In this document: positions 7,615-17,016 of the stretch, piece after piece | Layout of the letters: every line of letters starts with the position of its first letter | Numbering within the stretch: the first letter of the stretch is position 1 | NCBI GenBank assembly: GCA_029249345.1 | Contig: JAQWHM010000016.1 | Span: 1-64,000 of the forward strand | Length of the DNA: 64,000 nucleotides | Source: UBA10348 sp002469915 | GTDB lineage: Bacteria; Bacteroidota; Rhodothermia; Rhodothermales; UBA10348 | Direction: 5' to 3' | Translations under genes and position numbers: made by a program | The notes under the pieces: model-generated | Told to the model about the DNA's origin: nothing | Database searches by the model: none | The model's input: only the letters and a program-made list of their open reading frames with translations

Positions 7615-9648
7615 ATGGTTTACAACCAGACAAGGATGTTGATGGTTTCGAGGTGGGATCGGATTCGCCGCATAGTCGTGTTGACCGTAAGTGGATTGAT
7701 TTTGGGATTGTGGGCCTCAGCTGAAGTTCAGGCTCAAGTCACTCCCCTACTGGCGTCGCAGCAAATGGGTCGAGGCATCAACCTGGGGAATACGCTTGAA
7801 CCCGAATTGGAGGGTGGTTGGAATAATGGGCCGGCCCAAGAGGTTTATTTTGATCAGATCAAAGAGGCTGGTTTTACCAACGTGCGCATTCCCATTCGCT
7901 GGGACAAGCACACTGCGTCCTCCAGTCCTTTTACAGTAGATCTTGCTTGGATGGATCGTGTAGAGGAAGTGGTCGATTGGGCTTTAGAGCGAGATCTTTG
8001 GGTTGTCCTCAATGCACACCACGAGAACTGGCTAAAACAAAACTATCAGAGCTCGATTAATCAGGCTAGGTTCGATAGTATCTGGAGTCAGGTATCTGTT
8101 CGGTTTAAGGATAAAAGTGAGCGCCTTTTATTCGAAATCATTAACGAACCTCAAGGGATGACTAAGTCCGAAGTTGATGAGTTAAACCAACGGGTCCTAG
8201 GCATCATTCGGAAGACCAATACAACACGTATTGTGGTGTACTCGGGTGCGGGCTGGGCTAGCTCTGACGATTTGCTACAGGCAGCAATTCCACCAGACCC
8301 TTATATGATGGCATATTATCATTCATACGATCCTTGGAGCTTTGCTGGGCTAGCGGATGGGGTTTGGGGTTCTACGCAAGATCGAGTAGATATGCGAGAC
8401 CAGATTCAAAGGGTGGCATCTTGGGCCACCTCAAATCAGATTCCTGTAATGGTTAGTGAGTTTGGAGCCGTACGTGCGGCCGACTATAACTCTCGAATGA
8501 GATATTACAGTGTGTATGTTGAAGAGCTCGTAGATGCCAAGCTCGTCCATCAGGTCTGGGATGATGGGGGTGACTTTGAAGTGCTACAACGGGAGGCTGG
8601 TACTTGGCATGAAACGAAAGATATTTTGATCCATACATGGCCGGATGGGCCTCACGGGTTCGATTTGGAGATTGAGGGGGATTCAGTCGTGGCTCTTACC
8701 TGGGAGAATCCAGTCTTGCATGATCGTATTCATATTCAACGCGCCATCGGTTCTCAGCCTATGGAAACGATCGCTACCCTACCAGCCAATTCAATTAAAT
8801 ATCTAGATGCAGCGGGTGCGAACGGAATTCAGTATCGGTATCGCATTATCGCTGAAAATAGCCTGAAAGGGGATCGTATTTCCCATCCTTTAGAGATTCG
8901 AATGGAGTCCTCAATTCGGTCTTCATTTCTGGGGAGTCCACATCTCATTCCGGGAGTCATTGAAGCAGAAGATTTTGATATCGGTAGAGAAGGTCTGACC
9001 TACCATGACTCAGATGCAGTTAATGAAGCCGGAGCATACCGAACCGATGTGGGCGTGGATATTGAAGCTCGATTGGATGGAGGTTTTCATTTGAGCCACG
9101 TGAGTCTGGGGGAATGGGTTGAGTACACTGTTGATGTGACTCAGGCCGGTAGGTATGTGGTTGGTGCTGAAGTAGCGTCCTTGCAAGGGGGTGGAAGACT
9201 TCATTTTGGTCTGGGGCAGGCCCAGTCAGGTCGATTGCTCATCCCGGGAACGAACAGTTGGCAGACCACGACTATAGTATCCACGGAGATGGATCTCGAA
9301 GCAGGAGAGCAAGTCTTCCGGTTTAGCATCAGAGGTACACCTACGTTCAATGTTGACCGGTTTACCTTTTCTCGAGTAAGCGGTACTACGGTTGAACTTC
9401 CTGTGCTACATGAAGTCGTCTCTCTGTATCCGAATCCTGTTCATGGTCTATTGCATATTGATTTTGACCAGCCCCATGATCATGGATTGATTTCTATCGT
9501 GGACATGCTAGGAAGGAAAGTACTCACCTATCGGGATCTTGAAGCACGTCTTGAATTGGATATTTCTCACCTTTCACCGGGAGTATACGGTGTTATTTGG
9601 GAGGTAGAGAGCAGAGTACTTCATTCTCAAATGATCCTTAAACATTAA
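7615..9648 (+). CDS. Secreted GH5 endo-glucanase with CBM6/35-like domain and type IX sorting tail
   Basis: A 677-residue exported glycoside hydrolase. After a signal peptide ending at about EVQA-Q come a GH5 TIM barrel (about 45-345) with acid/base E178 in FEIINEPQ and nucleophile E282 in MVSEFGA, a probable fibronectin-like linker, a CBM6/35-like beta-sandwich (about 440-580, IEAEDFD...GEWVEYTVDV) and a C-terminal sorting domain starting VSLYPNPVHG. It probably cuts beta-1,4- or mixed-linked glucans outside the cell. ATG 7615 is preferred to ATG 7594 because GAGGAAGG stands eight bases before it. It is first in a run of exported genes up to 17 kb. Confidence 0.92.
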   Translation: MVYNQTRMLMVSRWDRIRRIVVLTVSGLILGLWASAEVQAQVTPLLASQQMGRGINLGNTLEPELEGGWNNGPAQEVYFDQIKEAGFTNVRIPIRWDKHTASSSPFTVDLAWMDRVEEVVDWALERDLWVVLNAHHENWLKQNYQSSINQARFDSIWSQVSVRFKDKSERLLFEIINEPQGMTKSEVDELNQRVLGIIRKTNTTRIVVYSGAGWASSDDLLQAAIPPDPYMMAYYHSYDPWSFAGLADGVWGSTQDRVDMRDQIQRVASWATSNQIPVMVSEFGAVRAADYNSRMRYYSVYVEELVDAKLVHQVWDDGGDFEVLQREAGTWHETKDILIHTWPDGPHGFDLEIEGDSVVALTWENPVLHDRIHIQRAIGSQPMETIATLPANSIKYLDAAGANGIQYRYRIIAENSLKGDRISHPLEIRMESSIRSSFLGSPHLIPGVIEAEDFDIGREGLTYHDSDAVNEAGAYRTDVGVDIEARLDGGFHLSHVSLGEWVEYTVDVTQAGRYVVGAEVASLQGGGRLHFGLGQAQSGRLLIPGTNSWQTTTIVSTEMDLEAGEQVFRFSIRGTPTFNVDRFTFSRVSGTTVELPVLHEVVSLYPNPVHGLLHIDFDQPHDHGLISIVDMLGRKVLTYRDLEARLELDISHLSPGVYGVIWEVESRVLHSQMILKH

Positions 9649-9718
9649 AGCGGCTGAAAAGTATCTCATAGTTGATGGGCATTTGTATTGAGCTTCTGTT
9701 CCTAATTGATGTTTGCCA

Positions 9719-11698
9719 ATGAATCCATTTTCTTCAAACCAACCCATGCTTGAGATGAGCAATAAGGGGTGGACCGTCGTGTGTTGTATGTTGTTTGGCT
9801 GCATAATGATGTCCCTAGTCGGGTGCGACACACAGCCGGAAGAACGACGTATTTCAAAGGCTGAATACCAGGATAAAGTAGCGGCATCTTGGTATGGCCA
9901 GCTTATTGGGAATATGTATGGCCTCTCCTACGAGTTCAAGTTTCTTGAAGAGCCGGGACCGGACGATTTTCCATACGGTTATGGCCCCACGCTGGATCAG
10001 GTGCGCGATCTGCAAGGGGCGTTTTCAGATGATGACACCGATATCGAGTACATGTCGCTGTTACAGATGGAAAAACATGGCCCAGAACCAACGTATCGAG
10101 AGCTCACCGCAGCCTGGAAATACCATATCAGGGATCGAATTTGGGCGGCCAATCGCGTAGCGCTGAATCTCATGCATCATGGCTATTTCCCTCCAGCCAC
10201 GGGAGATTCTACCATGAATGCTCGCTGGTTTGAAATAGACCCACAATTGGTCAATGAGATTTGGTCCGTTACGGCTCCAGGAATGGTAGACTATGCTGTG
10301 CAGAAGACAGATTGGGCATCACGCATAACGAACGATTCGTTTGGTGTGCAACCGGCTATGTTTTACGCGGCCATGTATGCAGAGGCTTTTTTCTCCAGAG
10401 ATATAGAGCATTTAATTGAAACGGGCCTTTCTGCTTTGGGAGAAGAAGCCCACTTTTCAGTTGTTGTACGCGAAATGATCGACCTCCACCGAACCTATCC
10501 GGATCGCTGGCAGGATGCGAGGAAGGAATTGCGGGACCGTTATTATGTCCGACAACCCTATAACAAACACGGTTGGGAGCCCATCGATGCTACTTTGAAT
10601 GGGGCTGCTGCGATTTTGGCTCTCCTTTATGGGAAAGGAGATATTTGGCGGACACTAGATCTGGCCAGCGCAATGGGGTTTGATGCAGATAACCAGGCGG
10701 CCACGATGACGGGATTGCTAGCGCTTTCTCAGGGGTCTGCTGCCTTACCCCAGGAGTTATTATTTCCTCTAGAAGAAGAGTCGTGGACGATGCCGTTCAA
10801 CGATCGGTATATCAATATCACGCGCTATGATCTTCCGGATGCCAGCATATCGGACATGATTAACCGGCTTGCTCATCAGGGCGAAAAGGTGATTCTGCTC
10901 AAGGGAGGTCGAATTGAGCTGCAGGATGAGGAGGAGATCTATGTGATTCCAAGTGGTGCTGCTTTTACGCCCCCTTTCGAAGCCCTGCCGACAGCGCCGG
11001 TTTTAGCGGAAGTGGGTCAGGAAGCCTCTCTTCAGCTGTATGCTAGTAGCGGAGCCAGCCTAGAAAGAACCACTTGGGATGTGCTAGGTACGCTTCCCGC
11101 TGGTGTGACGTTTAAGCAAGGCGCGTTTTCGGGGCGATTCGAAGCAGCGGGAGATGTCACCGTTGAACTCATTTTTCGATCTGGTCAGGATGCAGATACC
11201 GTGTCCGTTAACTTTCTAATTAGATCTCCCAACATGGCCGGTTCGGCATCTTCCATTTTGCATAATGACACTGAGCCTGAAGCCGATCTAGAACGGCTTC
11301 GAGATGGAAGATTACAGGACCCTGCTTTTGTCAGCGTATCCCGATCCATTCCTTTCGATCAGTGGTACGGCTATGCCTGGAAGCAACCCGTCTCCATTTC
11401 TCGCGTTGGTTTCCATAACGGATTTCCGGACGAAGAATGGGGCTGGTTGAAGAATGTTCAGGTTGAATACTTGACGGCGGCAGGGAGTTGGAACACAGTG
11501 GATGATCTGGTCATTGATCCGCCCATGCCTGCAGGAGATTCAAAGTATTTACATCGTTCATTTGTTGGATATGATCTCCGTTTCCAGCCCGTACTTAGTA
11601 GAGGAATTCGAATTACCGGGACGGCCGGTGGACATCCGGTTGATGCTCCTCCTAGATACGGATCTATCATTAGCGAAATAACCGTTCATTCGAACTAG
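9719..11698 (+). CDS. Lipoprotein with ADP-ribosylglycohydrolase-like and discoidin-like domains
   Basis: About 659 residues. A lipobox (LVGC) at about residue 34-37 follows a hydrophobic stretch. The first 380 residues resemble the ADP-ribosylglycohydrolase (DraG) fold, with metal-site motifs SDDDTDIEY and GFDADNQAATMTG. An Ig-like segment and a C-terminal F5/8-type (discoidin) sandwich (about 500-659, DGRLQDPAF...GIRITG) follow. An exported DraG-like enzyme with a binding domain suggests a carbohydrate or glycoside substrate rather than protein ADP-ribose; this is inference. It follows GH5 by 70 bases and is joined to the next gene by a 4-base gap. A TTG at 9713 is an alternative start. Confidence 0.82.
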   Translation: MNPFSSNQPMLEMSNKGWTVVCCMLFGCIMMSLVGCDTQPEERRISKAEYQDKVAASWYGQLIGNMYGLSYEFKFLEEPGPDDFPYGYGPTLDQVRDLQGAFSDDDTDIEYMSLLQMEKHGPEPTYRELTAAWKYHIRDRIWAANRVALNLMHHGYFPPATGDSTMNARWFEIDPQLVNEIWSVTAPGMVDYAVQKTDWASRITNDSFGVQPAMFYAAMYAEAFFSRDIEHLIETGLSALGEEAHFSVVVREMIDLHRTYPDRWQDARKELRDRYYVRQPYNKHGWEPIDATLNGAAAILALLYGKGDIWRTLDLASAMGFDADNQAATMTGLLALSQGSAALPQELLFPLEEESWTMPFNDRYINITRYDLPDASISDMINRLAHQGEKVILLKGGRIELQDEEEIYVIPSGAAFTPPFEALPTAPVLAEVGQEASLQLYASSGASLERTTWDVLGTLPAGVTFKQGAFSGRFEAAGDVTVELIFRSGQDADTVSVNFLIRSPNMAGSASSILHNDTEPEADLERLRDGRLQDPAFVSVSRSIPFDQWYGYAWKQPVSISRVGFHNGFPDEEWGWLKNVQVEYLTAAGSWNTVDDLVIDPPMPAGDSKYLHRSFVGYDLRFQPVLSRGIRITGTAGGHPVDAPPRYGSIISEITVHSN

Positions 11699-11702
11699 CG
11701 TC

Positions 11703-13382
11703 ATGGTGCATATGAGATCTTTCTATTGGCTGGTCTGCCTGATGCTTTTATTAGGGAGTGTGGGCCTGGATAAACCAGTTGCTGCTCAAATACCGACGGC
11801 GCAGGGTGGGCTATCCGTGGAGTCTGCCACGCTTAGGGCGGACGCTGTTCGCATGAAATTTGACCCCCTTTCTCAGCGTATGCTTCTTTTGTCCATGACC
11901 GGAAATATAACCTCTTTTGATGCTCTGGGGGGCAATCAGAGAGTGTCCTCTTTCTATCAGGCGTCAGACCATGGGACTCCGTCGCCCGTTTTGGGAATGG
12001 ATATAGCCTCTGATGGCACGATCTATCTCGTCGGAAATGATGCTGCTTCTACGCCAGGTCATAATATCGGGGTAGTTCGTCGTGGGGTTCCGGACGGTAA
12101 TGGATCTCATGTCTGGGAGACTGTTTTTATCACAGAACCTTACCCCAGAAGTGGTACGGCATTCGATCACAATATGAACGCCATTGTCTTGAGTCCCGAT
12201 GAACAGATGTTGTATGTGAACAGCGGTTCGAGGACGGACCACGGGGAAGTACAAAATGGCAATGGGCAGTTTCCTGATGCACGTGAGGTACCTCTTACAT
12301 CCATGATTATCCGGGTGCCGGCTGACTCAAAAAACCTGAGCTTACCTAACAATGCAGAGCAGCTGTCTGCGGCAGGATATGCTTTTGCCGATGGTGTTCG
12401 GAATTCATTCTCATTGGCTTTTGACGCAAATGGCCATCTTTACGGTACCGAAAATTCGGGTGATCGGGATGATCACGAAGAACTAAATCTTCTCCAGGAA
12501 GGGGCGCATTATGGATTTCCTTGGCGAATGGGTTTAACCGATACCCCGATGCAATTCGCTGGCTATGATGCGGCATCGGATTTATTGCTGAACCCGAATG
12601 CTCTTGCCGTTCAAGGAGGACATTTTTACACCGATCCATCGTATCCTGCCGTTCCAAGCTCAATCCAATTTACGGACCCCATTCTGAATCTTGGGCCCGA
12701 TGCCAATTTGTATCGTGACCCGTTGGATGGAATCATTAAGGATGCCTCTTTAACGGGTGAACCCATTGCTTCTTTCACAAGCCACCGTTCTCCGCTCGGA
12801 TTGGTGTTTGACACCGATGAATCCCTTGCTGATCCATACAAAGGAGATGCCTTTGTTCTGAGTTGGACGGGCCCGGAAAGTGGCCTTCTCGGATCATTTG
12901 AAGGAGAAGGGGAGGACTTACTGCACCTCACGTTTGAGTCGGGCGGTTCCGGTAATGCAATGACGGTCCAAAAATTAGTGACCGGGTTTCAGAATCCGAT
13001 TGATGCTGAATTATTACAAGGTCATTTGTACGTGCTCGAATTTGGGAGTGGCTCGAGGGTTTGGAAAGTTTCTTTTCCCGGCAACGTTGGGTCTGATGTC
13101 ACGATTCCTGCACAGGCTCTAAGGCTGGATATATTTCCCAATCCCCTTGCTAGACATATAAATCTGACGATTCACAGTCCCATTTCAGCCCGGTACACAG
13201 TAGAATTGTTGGATGTGACCGGCAGAAGTGTAGCTAGACTCTTTGAGGGCTTTTTGACTCAAGGTGATCATCACTTAAGTAGATTCCTTGAGAGAACTCC
13301 CGCGGGGGTATATCTGTTGTCGGTCCAGTCAGAGTCTGGAGAGCGTTTAGTTAAAAAGATAGTTGCAACACGTAGTCGCTGA
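11703..13382 (+). CDS. Secreted glucose/sorbosone dehydrogenase-like beta-propeller with sorting tail
   Basis: A 559-residue exported protein: signal peptide to about VAAQ-I, a six-bladed propeller like soluble quinoprotein sugar dehydrogenases, with RNSFSLAFDANGHLYGTENSGDRDDHEELNLL carrying the typical RN...ENG..DDELN pattern, then a sorting domain (DIFPNPLARHINL to the end). PQQ-dependent oxidation of an aldose is the family reaction, but PQQ ligands were not verified and the substrate is unknown. Placed between the DraG-like and GH16 genes with gaps of 4 and 12 bases, it is surely part of the same operon. ATG 11712 is an alternative start. Confidence 0.85.
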   Translation: MVHMRSFYWLVCLMLLLGSVGLDKPVAAQIPTAQGGLSVESATLRADAVRMKFDPLSQRMLLLSMTGNITSFDALGGNQRVSSFYQASDHGTPSPVLGMDIASDGTIYLVGNDAASTPGHNIGVVRRGVPDGNGSHVWETVFITEPYPRSGTAFDHNMNAIVLSPDEQMLYVNSGSRTDHGEVQNGNGQFPDAREVPLTSMIIRVPADSKNLSLPNNAEQLSAAGYAFADGVRNSFSLAFDANGHLYGTENSGDRDDHEELNLLQEGAHYGFPWRMGLTDTPMQFAGYDAASDLLLNPNALAVQGGHFYTDPSYPAVPSSIQFTDPILNLGPDANLYRDPLDGIIKDASLTGEPIASFTSHRSPLGLVFDTDESLADPYKGDAFVLSWTGPESGLLGSFEGEGEDLLHLTFESGGSGNAMTVQKLVTGFQNPIDAELLQGHLYVLEFGSGSRVWKVSFPGNVGSDVTIPAQALRLDIFPNPLARHINLTIHSPISARYTVELLDVTGRSVARLFEGFLTQGDHHLSRFLERTPAGVYLLSVQSESGERLVKKIVATRSR

Positions 13383-13394
13383 GAAAAACCAACA

Positions 13395-14270
13395 ATGAAA
13401 ACCAATACATTCAAATTGAATAAGTTCTTCTCTTTGGTTCTGCTGTCCATTTTGGTGTTGGCTCCATCTGGATGCGACTCCCAGAAATCTGCCGATGACG
13501 AAGATCCCAAAATTGATGCTCCTGACGGATGGGTCTTGGTTTGGAATGATGAATTCTCCGGCCCCAACATTGACCCTGCAAAATGGCGGCACGAAATCAA
13601 TGCCAACGGAGGGGGGAATAATGAATTACAATACTACACCCAGCGTTCCAAAAACTCGCGTATTGAAGACGGAGTTCTGATTATTGAATCTCATGAGGAG
13701 ACCTATTCAGACGTCGAAGGAACACGAGATTACACTTCAGCGAGACTTAGGACGAAGGGAAGGGGAGACTGGAAGTATGGACGATTTGAAGTCCGAGCTA
13801 AGTTGCCAACGGGTCAGGGATTATGGCCGGCAATTTGGATGCTTCCGACTGATTGGGAGTATGGTGGATGGCCCAAAAGTGGTGAAATTGATATTATGGA
13901 GGTGATCGGCTCAGAGCCAGATCTTCTGCACGGTACGCTTCATTTTGGAAATACGTGGACAGATAAGTCCCAGGATGGAGGATCACTCCGTCTTTCAACG
14001 GGCTCTTTGCACAATGATTTTCATGTGTATACTGTAGAATGGACGGAGACCGAGTTTAATTGGTACATCGATGATGTTCAATTTGCCAGAGTATCTAACT
14101 GGTATACTCCGGGTCATGACTATCCATCGCCCTTTGACAAACGATTCCACATTTTATTGAATGTCGCCGTTGGAGGAAATTGGCCTGGCAGTCCGGATGC
14201 GACCACGACATTTCCTCAACGCATGGAAGTGGACTATGTCCGGGTATTTGAATCTGAAAGTGGGCAATAA
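13395..14270 (+). CDS. GH16 beta-glucanase (laminarinase-type) lipoprotein
   Basis: A 291-residue lipoprotein (lipobox APSGC, C27) with a single GH16 jelly roll. The catalytic signature GEIDIME holds the nucleophile E164 and acid/base E169; WNDEFSGPNIDPAKW and the Trp-rich GLWPAIWMLP are typical of endo-beta-1,3(4)-glucanases. It would cut laminarin or mixed-linked glucan at the cell surface, complementing GH5. Only 12 bases separate it from the previous gene and 6 from the next. The enzyme lacks a sorting tail, so it is probably anchored by its lipid. Confidence 0.94.
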   Translation: MKTNTFKLNKFFSLVLLSILVLAPSGCDSQKSADDEDPKIDAPDGWVLVWNDEFSGPNIDPAKWRHEINANGGGNNELQYYTQRSKNSRIEDGVLIIESHEETYSDVEGTRDYTSARLRTKGRGDWKYGRFEVRAKLPTGQGLWPAIWMLPTDWEYGGWPKSGEIDIMEVIGSEPDLLHGTLHFGNTWTDKSQDGGSLRLSTGSLHNDFHVYTVEWTETEFNWYIDDVQFARVSNWYTPGHDYPSPFDKRFHILLNVAVGGNWPGSPDATTTFPQRMEVDYVRVFESESGQ

Positions 14271-14276
14271 TCTAGT

Positions 14277-17012
14277 TTGATAGCTACAAAATCCACATCG
14301 GCCCAGCGAAGCGCATTTGTGTTGGCACTGATTAGTGCTGGCTTATTATTTGGGCGAGAATCGTCTTCTTTCTGGTATGTATCCCAGATATTTATTCATG
14401 CCGCTTCAGGTCTTCTTCTGACGTTTTTCTGGATGCGACGTGTCCAGTTCCTCTTAACGGCAAAAAGGTCTTGGAAAACAGGTTTCGAGAGCCTTGTTTT
14501 AGCCGTCGCTGCCCTCAGTGGACTTTCAATCTTTGTATTCGGGGTATCGCGGCCGTTTGAATGGATTCTAACCCTTCATATCACTTCTTCCGTTCTCGTT
14601 GTTCTCCATGGAATAATTCAGAATCAGATAGAGGCCAAAGAGAACAGGTTGGTCCGGGCAAATTGGGGTCCGCTGCTGTTTTTTATGCTTGTCGGAATGA
14701 GCTACTGGTACAGCAACTCATTCGATCTCATTGAAAATGAGGCTCCATTTCCTCTCACTTTTGCTGACAACACGGCGCAAGGGGAAGAAAGCCCTTTTTT
14801 CCCAAGCCCAGCCAGCACACCCAATCAAGACTTGATTCCGGCGTCCTTTTTTTTGGAGTCTGATGGATGTGGGCGCTCTGGTTGCCATGTTGATGCTGTT
14901 GCACAATGGTCCGTTTCGGCGCACCATTTGTCGTCCTTTAACAACCAATGGTACAGGAAATCGATTGAGTATCTACAGGAAGTAGGAGGTACGCAAGCCG
15001 CCAAATGGTGCGCCGGGTGCCATGATCCAGCTTTGTTGTTCTCGGGGCAAATGGAACAGCCAGTCGTAGAGTTTTTGGATACGCCTGAAGCGCATGCAGG
15101 GGTAACCTGTGTTTCTTGTCATGCGATCAAGGAAATTAGAAATACGGGTGGAAATGGCGCCTATACGCTGGAAGTGCCCGCCCTGCATGCGCTCGCCACT
15201 CATAAGAGTCCAGTCGTACAGTTCATGCACGATCAGGTGATGAAACTAGATCCAGGACCCCACCGAGCTGCATTTATGGAGCCGTTTATGGTCGAGGATC
15301 AAGCGGCATATTGTTCGACCTGTCATAAGGTTCACCTGGATAAAGCCGTAAATGATTATCGTTGGCTTCGCGGTTTTAATACGTACGATAATTGGCAAGC
15401 TAGCGGCGTATCGGGTATGGGTGCGCGTTCCTTTTATCAGCCTGAAACACCGGTGCAATGCACGGATTGTCATATGTCTATCGTGCCCTCAGATGATCCC
15501 GGTTCCAGTTCGACCGGTATGAGAGACCATCGATTTACGGCTGCCAATACCGCTATTTCTGTCGCTCACGGAAATGAAGGTCAATTGGCCAATACCGTTA
15601 ATTTTCTTAAGCAAGGCCATCTTTCTGTTGATATTTTTGCCGTTTCCCCCATTGAGGATGATATTTTATCACCTTCTGGAGCCTTGCTGCAAAGAGAGCT
15701 TGAGGCGAGCACTTCTTTCGCGATAGGAGAGGAGGAAGGCTTGGCTTTATCTCGCGGTTCGGTTTCCGAACCGCGAGACATTACGGGCGATCTCCATTCA
15801 GGCGAGTCGGTTTTTCGTCCTGGATCGAGCTACATGTTAGATGTGGTGGTCCGGTCCAAGAATGTGGGACATTTTTTCCCGACGGGTACCACGGATGCTC
15901 AGGAGGCTTGGTTAGAAGTAGAAGCAACAGATGCCACTGGAAGGGTGCTGATTGAAAGCGGACGGGTTTACCAGGATGTTGTGGATTCAACGGCACATTT
16001 TTATCGTTCCGTTCTGGTCGACGGCGCTTCCCGACGAATCGATAAGCGAAATGCATTTGCGACCCGGAGCACCGTATACGTAAACCTGATTCCACCGGGT
16101 GCAGCGGACGTAGCGCATTACGTATTAAATGTGCCCCCAGACGCCGTATCACCTATTTCAGTCTCTGCGAAACTGAACTATCGCAAGTTTTCAAAAGAGT
16201 ACACTGACTTCGCGTTTGGTGGGACCTTTGACGAGCCCTTTGACGGACATTTCTCTGCAGATACACGAGACTGGTCCTTTGGTGGTGTGGATTCTACTGT
16301 TTCAGCCTTAACATTAACGCTGCCGAAGTTGCCGATTGTCGAGATGGCTAAAGATTCGTTGGTACTCGGGTTGGGACCACTCGAAGAGAATGAGGGCGCA
16401 AAGAAACAGGAATTAGCAACCTACTTGAGTTGGAACGATTACGGAATCGCATTGCTTCGAGAGGGTGATTTGTCCTTGGCAACAGAGGCCTTTTCGCGGG
16501 TTACCGAGTTGGCACCCGAGTATGTAGATGGGTGGGTGAATGTAGCCCGAGTTCACATCGTGACGGGTGATTATGATAGTGCGCTGAACGCTCTTAAGGC
16601 TGCGGATACGGCACGGACGGGGTATTACAAGACCACGTATTTTCGCGGATTGATTTTCAAGTTGATGGGCAACTACGAAGAAGCCATTTCCGCTTTCAAA
16701 CAGGTCCTTTCGAGTCATCCAAAAGACCGCGTCGTGTTGAATGACTTAGGACGATCGCTCTACTTGGATGAACAAATGCCGGAAGCGATCGAGGTCTTAC
16801 TCAAGGTCCTGAGGATTGATGCTGAAGACCTCACCGCTAACTACAACTTGATGCTCCTCTACCAATCGGTTGGGGAAACTGAAGTTTCTGATTCATACCG
16901 TACGAGGTATGAGCGATTCAAGGCGGACGAAAGCGCGTCAGCGCGTGCTAGGGCCTACCGAGCCGTTCATCCTGCCGACAACAATGAGGCAAACAGGATT
17001 CACGTTCATTGA
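14277..17012 (+). CDS. Membrane-anchored multihaem cytochrome c with C-terminal TPRs
   Basis: A 911-residue protein starting at TTG, six bases after the GH16 stop. About five hydrophobic helices fill residues 10-145. A periplasmic part follows with haem motifs CGRSGCH (198-204, CX4CH), CAGCH (245), CVSCH (278), CSTCH (346) and CTDCH (395), plus extra histidines for bis-His ligation. A beta-rich domain (about 500-690) and three or four TPRs (about 705-885) end the protein. It resembles cytochrome c554-like scaffolds, but I recognise no named family. It may carry electrons between the quinone pool and an exported redox enzyme. It converges with the next gene, four bases apart. Confidence 0.85.
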   Translation: MIATKSTSAQRSAFVLALISAGLLFGRESSSFWYVSQIFIHAASGLLLTFFWMRRVQFLLTAKRSWKTGFESLVLAVAALSGLSIFVFGVSRPFEWILTLHITSSVLVVLHGIIQNQIEAKENRLVRANWGPLLFFMLVGMSYWYSNSFDLIENEAPFPLTFADNTAQGEESPFFPSPASTPNQDLIPASFFLESDGCGRSGCHVDAVAQWSVSAHHLSSFNNQWYRKSIEYLQEVGGTQAAKWCAGCHDPALLFSGQMEQPVVEFLDTPEAHAGVTCVSCHAIKEIRNTGGNGAYTLEVPALHALATHKSPVVQFMHDQVMKLDPGPHRAAFMEPFMVEDQAAYCSTCHKVHLDKAVNDYRWLRGFNTYDNWQASGVSGMGARSFYQPETPVQCTDCHMSIVPSDDPGSSSTGMRDHRFTAANTAISVAHGNEGQLANTVNFLKQGHLSVDIFAVSPIEDDILSPSGALLQRELEASTSFAIGEEEGLALSRGSVSEPRDITGDLHSGESVFRPGSSYMLDVVVRSKNVGHFFPTGTTDAQEAWLEVEATDATGRVLIESGRVYQDVVDSTAHFYRSVLVDGASRRIDKRNAFATRSTVYVNLIPPGAADVAHYVLNVPPDAVSPISVSAKLNYRKFSKEYTDFAFGGTFDEPFDGHFSADTRDWSFGGVDSTVSALTLTLPKLPIVEMAKDSLVLGLGPLEENEGAKKQELATYLSWNDYGIALLREGDLSLATEAFSRVTELAPEYVDGWVNVARVHIVTGDYDSALNALKAADTARTGYYKTTYFRGLIFKLMGNYEEAISAFKQVLSSHPKDRVVLNDLGRSLYLDEQMPEAIEVLLKVLRIDAEDLTANYNLMLLYQSVGETEVSDSYRTRYERFKADESASARARAYRAVHPADNNEANRIHVH

Positions 17013-17016
17013 GAAC

